Shown: in pieces, positions 5,531 to 8,950 of the stretch
How the letters are laid out: every line of letters starts with the position of its first letter
Numbering within the stretch: position 1 is the first letter of the stretch
From: an uncultured Oscillibacter sp.
GTDB taxonomy: Bacteria > Bacillota > Clostridia > Oscillospirales > Oscillospiraceae
Direction of reading: 5' to 3'
Assembly (NCBI GenBank): GCA_902476875.1
Contig: CABSFC010000107.1
Coordinates: forward strand, 1 to 8,950
Length of the DNA: 8,950 nucleotides
Notes under the pieces: model-generated
The model's input: only the letters and a program-made list of their open reading frames with translations
Databases searched by the model: none
What the model was told of the DNA's origin: nothing
Position numbers and translations under genes: made by a program

Positions 5531-6034
5531 ATGGTCCGCCCGCAGAGCGCCGTTTTCTTTATGGAGGAGGATTCCGCCATTCCCGCGCAATCCAAACCGC
5601 TGATGCTGGAAGCAGTTCTTTCTTGCCCGATCTTGACATGGATGAGCAGTCAGTTGCTGGCCGATGGCGTACAGCGGTTTTTCGTTGTTTGCGGCCCCCG
5701 CTTCGCGGAGGAGGCCCGCGGGTGCTTTCCGGCGGAGGCGGATGTGGTGATCTCTGAGCAGCAGAGCGAGCTGATGGAGTTCCTGAACACCCCGGACCCG
5801 GTGCTGGTGCTGTGCCGCGCCGCCCTGCCGATGGCGGAGGCCGGACCGGGCTTTGCCTACGCCGCCCCCGGCTATGAGCTGCAGGAGGCGTGGAAAGTCA
5901 GAATGACCAACGCGGTGGCCGCGGCGGAGCTGGTCTCCGGCTGGCTGCCGGTCTACGGTCCCGACACCATCGCGGAGCTGGAGCCGCTGTTTCGCGCGCG
6001 TTACGGGGAGGGTCCCCGCGTTGACAGAGCATAG
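5531..6034 (+). CDS. Degenerate GlmU-like (nucleotidyltransferase-fold) protein, probably non-catalytic
   Basis: The product is 167 aa. Residues about 5-60 follow the start of a GlmU-type nucleotidyltransferase domain: a strand (SAVFF), then PAQSKPLMLEAVL, then a helix and strand ending LADGVQRFFVVCG, which parallels the family's PKPL...GKPM...G...I.VVVG pattern. VLVLC at 91-95 sits where GlmU has the strand leading to its GD motif. The catalytic features are missing: the G-x-G-T-R-M loop is replaced by MEEDSAIPAQ, there is no GTGHA motif, and the metal-binding GD is replaced by CR. There is no left-handed beta-helix acetyltransferase domain. Position supports the link: glmU precedes prs in Bacillus and many Firmicutes. 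The ATG at 5531 has AAGGAGGGG 6 nt upstream; an in-frame GTG at 5510 is less likely. The intact frame and strong translation signals argue for an expressed protein rather than a pseudogene. The homology is inferred from pattern and synteny and is moderate at best. Confidence 0.55.
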   Translation: MVRPQSAVFFMEEDSAIPAQSKPLMLEAVLSCPILTWMSSQLLADGVQRFFVVCGPRFAEEARGCFPAEADVVISEQQSELMEFLNTPDPVLVLCRAALPMAEAGPGFAYAAPGYELQEAWKVRMTNAVAAAELVSGWLPVYGPDTIAELEPLFRARYGEGPRVDRA

Positions 6035-6050
6035 ACAATTAAAATAAATA
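6021..6050 (+). promoter_or_regulatory. Possible internal promoter of prs
   Basis: A perfect TTGACA (6021-6026), overlapping the last codons of the glmU-like gene, precedes an A/T-only stretch. The best-placed -10, TAAATA at 6045-6050 with an 18-nt spacer, matches only 3 of 6 positions. TATAGA (6049-6054) matches better but is 22 nt away. A weak site at most. Confidence 0.3.
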
Positions 6051-6085
6051 TAGAACATGTGGAATGTAGAAAGAGGGCGTTTGGA

Positions 6086-7045
6086 ATGATTTCTCACGGC
6101 AAGGACATCAAAGTGTTTTGCGGCAACTCGAATCCCAAGCTGGCGCAGGAGATCTGCCGGCTGATGGGCACCAAGCTGGGCGAATCCGAGGTCGGGACCT
6201 TCTCCGACGGCGAGATCTTCTCCTCCCTGTATGAGACTGTCCGAGGCAGTGACGTGTTCGTGGTCCAGTCCACCTGCAACCCGGTGAACAACAACCTGAT
6301 GGAGCTGCTCATCATGATCGACGCGCTGAAGCGCGCCTCCGCCGGCCGCATCACCGCCGTCATCCCCTACTTCGGCTATGCCCGGCAGGACCGCAAGGCC
6401 AAGGCCCGCGATCCCATCACCGCCAAGCTGGTGGCCAACATGATCACCACCGCCGGCGCCGACCGCGTGCTGACCATGGACCTCCACGCCGCCCAGATCC
6501 AGGGCTTTTTCGACATCCCTGTGGACAATCTGGCCGGCAACCCCATTTTCGTGGACTACTACGCCAAGAAGTTCGGCGACCGCTGCGAGGAGATGGTGGT
6601 GGTCTCCCCTGACGTGGGCTCCGTGTCCCGGGCCCGGGCCTTTGCCCAGAAGCTGCACATGCAGCTGGCCATTGTGGACAAGCGCCGCCAGAAGGCCAAC
6701 CAGTGCGAGGTCATGAACGTCATCGGCGATGTCTCCGGCAAGGACTGCATCCTGTTCGACGACCTGGTGGACACCGCCGGCTCCCTGTGCAACGCCGCCA
6801 AGGCCCTGATGGAGGTCGGCGGCGCCAAGAGCGTCCATGCCTGCGCCTCCCACGGCGTGCTGTCCGGTCCCGCCATCGAGCGGCTGAACAACAGCGCCAT
6901 CCAGGAGCTGGCCCTGCTGGACACTATCCCGCCCATCGACCCCGCCCTCAGCGACAAGATCAAGTACCTGCCCGTGGCCCCCATGTTCAGCGAGGCCATT
7001 GAGCGCGTCTATCAGGAGGTCTCCATTTCCAAGCTGTTCCGCTAA
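6086..7045 (+). CDS. prs: Ribose-phosphate pyrophosphokinase (PRPP synthetase)
   Basis: Transfers pyrophosphate from ATP to ribose 5-phosphate to make PRPP for purine, pyrimidine, NAD, histidine and tryptophan synthesis; cytosolic. The 319-aa product fits class I enzymes. Visible motifs are FSDGEI at 39-44, YFGYARQDRKAKARDPIT at 95-112 (catalytic Arg/Gln/Asp region), the signature DLHAAQIQGFFDIPVDN at 132-148 with metal-binding D132 and H134, VDKRR at 197-201 (catalytic flexible loop), and the ribose-phosphate-binding DDLVDTAGS at 225-233, where most relatives end in AGT. The ATG at 6086 matches the family N-terminus and has AGAGGG upstream; a GTG at 6059 would add 9 unlikely residues. It lies 51 nt after the glmU-like gene and is probably co-transcribed with it. 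Confidence 0.97.
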   Translation: MISHGKDIKVFCGNSNPKLAQEICRLMGTKLGESEVGTFSDGEIFSSLYETVRGSDVFVVQSTCNPVNNNLMELLIMIDALKRASAGRITAVIPYFGYARQDRKAKARDPITAKLVANMITTAGADRVLTMDLHAAQIQGFFDIPVDNLAGNPIFVDYYAKKFGDRCEEMVVVSPDVGSVSRARAFAQKLHMQLAIVDKRRQKANQCEVMNVIGDVSGKDCILFDDLVDTAGSLCNAAKALMEVGGAKSVHACASHGVLSGPAIERLNNSAIQELALLDTIPPIDPALSDKIKYLPVAPMFSEAIERVYQEVSISKLFR

Positions 7046-7073
7046 AATGGAACATTCCACATATCTGTACTGC

Positions 7074-7105
7074 ATAAGGCGGGGAAGGCAACTTTCCCGC
7101 CTTAT
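7074..7105 (+). other. Strong hairpin between prs and pth
   Basis: A 13-bp stem with one G-U pair (7074-7086 with 7093-7105) closes a 6-nt loop in the 108-nt prs-pth gap. No U-tract follows on the plus strand, so it is not a canonical terminator. It may stabilise the prs mRNA 3' end or mark a processing site that uncouples prs from pth; this is inference. Confidence 0.6.
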
Positions 7106-7153
7106 AGAGCTGTCCGCGCGCCCGCGCAAATCTTGAGAATCAAAGGAGTCGCT

Positions 7154-7741
7154 ATGCTGTTTGGAACCAAATCCTCCGTTGTGGACTGGCTGGTGGTGGG
7201 CCTGGGGAATCCCGGCCAGAAGTATGAACACACCCGGCACAACATGGGCTTTCTCACCGTGGACCTGCTGGCGGAGAAAGCCGGGGTGAAGCTGAATAAG
7301 GTGAAATTCAAGTCCGCCTACAACATTTTGCCCTTCGCCGGGTGCAAATGCCTGGTGATGAAGCCCCAGACCTATATGAATCTCTCCGGCGAGGCCGTGC
7401 GGGAGGCGGCGCGGTTCTACAAGATCCCCGCCGATCATGTGCTGGTGATCTATGACGACGTGTCCCTGCCCGTGGGCAAGCTGCGGGTGCGGCCCACCGG
7501 CTCCGCCGGGGGGCACAACGGCATCAAGAACATCATCTCCCACCTGGGGACCCAGGACTTCCCCCGCGTCAAGATCGGCACCGGCGCCCCGGCTGAGGGC
7601 GGCGACATGATCGACTGGGTCATCGGCGTGCCCTCCCAGGCGGAGCGGAAGGTGCTGGTGGAGAGCTTTGAGCGGGCCATCCAGGCGGCGGAGTGTATTA
7701 TCGAAAAGGGCTGCCAGAAGGCCATGAACGACTTCAACTGA
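7154..7741 (+). CDS. pth: Peptidyl-tRNA hydrolase
   Basis: Cleaves peptidyl-tRNAs released from stalled ribosomes and recycles the tRNA; cytosolic and usually essential. The product is 195 aa, near the usual 185-195. Family motifs are GLGNPG (N19 at 16-21), HTRHNMG with catalytic H29, QTYMNLSG with N76, YDDVSLPVGKLR with D101/D102, and GSAGGHNGIKNI with N122. The ATG at 7154 has AAAGGAG 5 nt upstream. The N-terminus is about 9 residues longer than in many homologues, which start just before the GLGNPG strand. The B. subtilis orthologue was named spoVC because an allele blocks sporulation. It follows prs across a hairpin-containing gap and precedes an unknown membrane protein and mfd. Confidence 0.97.
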   Translation: MLFGTKSSVVDWLVVGLGNPGQKYEHTRHNMGFLTVDLLAEKAGVKLNKVKFKSAYNILPFAGCKCLVMKPQTYMNLSGEAVREAARFYKIPADHVLVIYDDVSLPVGKLRVRPTGSAGGHNGIKNIISHLGTQDFPRVKIGTGAPAEGGDMIDWVIGVPSQAERKVLVESFERAIQAAECIIEKGCQKAMNDFN

Positions 7742-7780
7742 GTTGCCGGACAAAGCGGCGCGGACCATGGAGGAGGGGCT

Positions 7781-8245
7781 ATGAAGCACACACGGATCTG
7801 CAATCTCGCCAGGGGCCTGCTGATCGCCCTGGCCATTTTGGCCATCGCGTGGGTACTCAGGCCCCGGAGCTTCGCGGATGTCACCGGCATGGAGCGGGCC
7901 ACCGATTTCTATATCACCTCCAGAGACAGCGCCATGGACCTGCTGGAGTCCCGGCCCAGCCGGGAGGAGATCGGGCCGCTGCTGGACCGGGGGACGCTCC
8001 GGTTTCAGGGGCGGCAGCGCCACATCGAATGGACGGACAGCCAGCGGCTCTATCACGTGTATTTCGACCGCGCGGAGGAGGGGCAATGGGTGTCGGGCAC
8101 CCGGTTTTCCCTGCGGTCTGACGGCGCGCTCTACATGCCGCTGTATGTGGGGGACCTGAGCCTGGGCTACACCTGGTATCAGCTCTCCGGCTGCGATATG
8201 GACGCTGTCAACGCGGAGCTCCAGCGGCTGCTGGGCATGACCTGA
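7781..8245 (+). CDS. Uncharacterised protein with an N-terminal membrane anchor, between pth and mfd
   Basis: I do not recognise the family. The 154-aa product has a basic N-terminus (K2, R5, R11), one hydrophobic segment at about 12-26, and a predicted extracytoplasmic domain of about 125 aa. There is no lipobox; C7 is too early and in the wrong context. The soluble part has an acidic, helical-looking first third (40-70), then alternating strand-like stretches (GTLRFQGRQRHIEW, RLYHVYFDR, LYMPLYVGDLSLGYTWYQL) and a short terminal helix (MDAVNAELQRLL). It is a real gene: GGAGGAGGGG lies just before the ATG, it starts 39 nt after pth, and GC-biased codon use matches its neighbours. In Bacillus this slot holds fin, an anti-sigma-F zinc-ribbon protein, but this product has no CxxC pairs and is not a Fin homologue. 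Its function is unknown. Confidence 0.85.
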   Translation: MKHTRICNLARGLLIALAILAIAWVLRPRSFADVTGMERATDFYITSRDSAMDLLESRPSREEIGPLLDRGTLRFQGRQRHIEWTDSQRLYHVYFDRAEEGQWVSGTRFSLRSDGALYMPLYVGDLSLGYTWYQLSGCDMDAVNAELQRLLGMT

Positions 8246-8274
8246 AGGTTTCAGGAATAAAATCCAATATCCCC

Positions 8275-8308
8275 GGGCACACCCCGTCCCCAAGGGCGGA
8301 GTGTGCCC
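8275..8308 (+). other. Long hairpin upstream of mfd
   Basis: Stem of 8 bp (8275-8282 with 8301-8308), one C/A mismatch, then 6 more pairs including one G-U (8284-8289 with 8294-8299) and a CCAA loop. No U-tract follows directly. A perfect TATAAT (8319-8324) without a matching -35 lies 10 nt downstream, so the hairpin arm occupies the region where a -35 would be. It may attenuate transcription between the upstream operon and mfd; this is inference. Confidence 0.55.
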
Positions 8309-8353
8309 TCTCGCGGTTTATAATTTCCAAATTCTTGCAAGGACAGGCGCGAT

Positions 8354-8950
8354 ATGGAACAGTTTCTCCAACAACTGAATACGATCCCCGAGGTGGCGGA
8401 GCTGGTCCGCCGGGTGGAGGAGGGCGGCTGCCCGGCGGCGGTCACCGGCCTCCAGCCGGTACAGCGGGCCTGCGTGGGCGCGGCTGTGGCCCGGGCGGCG
8501 GACCGTCCGGCGGTGTTCGTCTGCGGCGACGAGCGGGAGGTCCGCCAGCTGGCGGGGGACCTGCGGACGCTGACGGGCACGGAGCCGGTGACGCTGCTGA
8601 GCCGGGAGTGGCAGTTCCGCCCCGGCGCGGTCAGCTCCCGGGAGTGGGAGCGGGGCCGTCTGGCGGCGCTGTACGCCCTGGCCCAGGGGGAGCCCCGGGT
8701 GGTGGTCGCCACCGCCGACGCCCTCATGGCCCGTACCCTGCCGCCGGACCTGCTGCGGTCCCTGGCCATCACCCTGCGCGTCGGCGGGCGGGCGGACCTG
8801 AAAAAGCTGGCGGCGGACCTGCTCTCTGCCGGGTACACCCGGTGCGACCAGGTGGAGGGCGTGGGCCAGTTCGCCCTGCGGGGCGGTATTCTGGACGTGT
8901 TCTCCCCCCTGATGGACCAGCCGGTGCGGTGCGAGTTTTTCGACGATGAG
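8354..8950 (+). CDS. mfd: Transcription-repair coupling factor Mfd, N-terminal part (runs off the window)
   Basis: Mfd removes RNA polymerase stalled at DNA lesions and recruits UvrA for nucleotide excision repair. Only the first 199 codons are present, out of the roughly 1,150 usual for the family, and the frame is open at the window end. They cover the UvrB-like N-terminal domains (D1a/D2/D1b). Supporting stretches are the PAAVTGLQPVQRACVGAAVA segment (degenerate Walker-like region), SREWQFRPGAVSSREWERGRL, VVVATADALM, and the diagnostic GYTRCDQVEGVGQFALRGG followed by ILDVFSP and PVRCEFFDDE, which matches the UvrB/Mfd pattern. The ATG at 8354 has AAGGACAGG a few bases upstream. The helicase and RNA-polymerase-interaction domains lie beyond the window. 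Its place after pth matches the Bacillus pth-fin-mfd order. Confidence 0.95.
   Translation, partial: MEQFLQQLNTIPEVAELVRRVEEGGCPAAVTGLQPVQRACVGAAVARAADRPAVFVCGDEREVRQLAGDLRTLTGTEPVTLLSREWQFRPGAVSSREWERGRLAALYALAQGEPRVVVATADALMARTLPPDLLRSLAITLRVGGRADLKKLAADLLSAGYTRCDQVEGVGQFALRGGILDVFSPLMDQPVRCEFFDDE

Noticed and set aside
5102..8293. Very long open frame on the minus strand across the glmU-like, prs, pth and unknown genes.
   Set aside because: It is antisense to well-supported genes; its Gly/His/Ala/Val-rich translation is typical of the reverse strand of GC-rich coding sequence, and it has no recognisable domain.
8335..8949. An alternative plus-strand frame through the mfd region, Gly/Pro/Arg-rich.
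   Set aside because: The frame starting at 8354 gives a clear Mfd N-terminus; the other is a frame-shifted shadow.
1..8950. CRISPR arrays, tRNA or rRNA genes, insertion sequences, prophage genes or defence systems.
   Set aside because: No regularly spaced repeats, no cloverleaf or rRNA-like segments and no transposase, integrase or nuclease genes were seen; the window is core housekeeping sequence.

Overview
The window looks like core chromosome of a GC-rich, probably endospore-forming Clostridia member, most like the Oscillospiraceae and their relatives. This lineage call is an inference from three things: protein-level similarity, the GC-rich genes with AT-rich intergenic promoters, and a SpoIIQ-like gene with a forespore-type promoter. 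No CRISPR array, rRNA, tRNA, transposase or phage gene was found.

Left half (1-5214), all on the minus strand. Read in the direction of transcription: trmL (tRNA wobble 2'-O-methyltransferase), pgk, tpiA and gpmI, then a strong intrinsic terminator, then a SpoIIQ-like LytM/M23 membrane protein. pgk-tpiA-gpmI is the lower-glycolysis cluster common in Firmicutes, but gap and eno are not next to it here. The cluster is not one simple operon by sequence. A near-consensus sigma-A promoter with a palindrome at the predicted start site precedes tpiA, and a terminator-like palindrome follows pgk. A 76-nt imperfect inverted repeat fills the trmL-pgk gap, and three back-to-back hairpins fill the tpiA-gpmI gap.

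Centre (5215-5530): a 316-nt AT-rich divergent intergenic region. It holds a promoter reading left into trmL, an extended -10 promoter reading right, and a sizeable potential stem-loop structure between them.

Right half (5531-8950), all on the plus strand: a short degenerate GlmU-like protein, prs (PRPP synthetase), pth (peptidyl-tRNA hydrolase), an unrecognised membrane-anchored protein, and the first 199 codons of mfd (transcription-repair coupling factor), which runs off the window. This matches the Bacillus order glmU-prs-ctc-pth(spoVC)-fin-mfd with two differences. The glmU position holds a reduced protein without the nucleotidyltransferase catalytic motifs, and the fin position holds an unrelated membrane protein. 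ctc is absent.

The points most worth a second look are the degenerate GlmU-like gene, the forespore-type promoter abutting the gpmI terminator, the operator-like palindrome at the tpiA start site, and the uncharacterised protein between pth and mfd. I see no convincing evidence of a wholly new multi-gene system.
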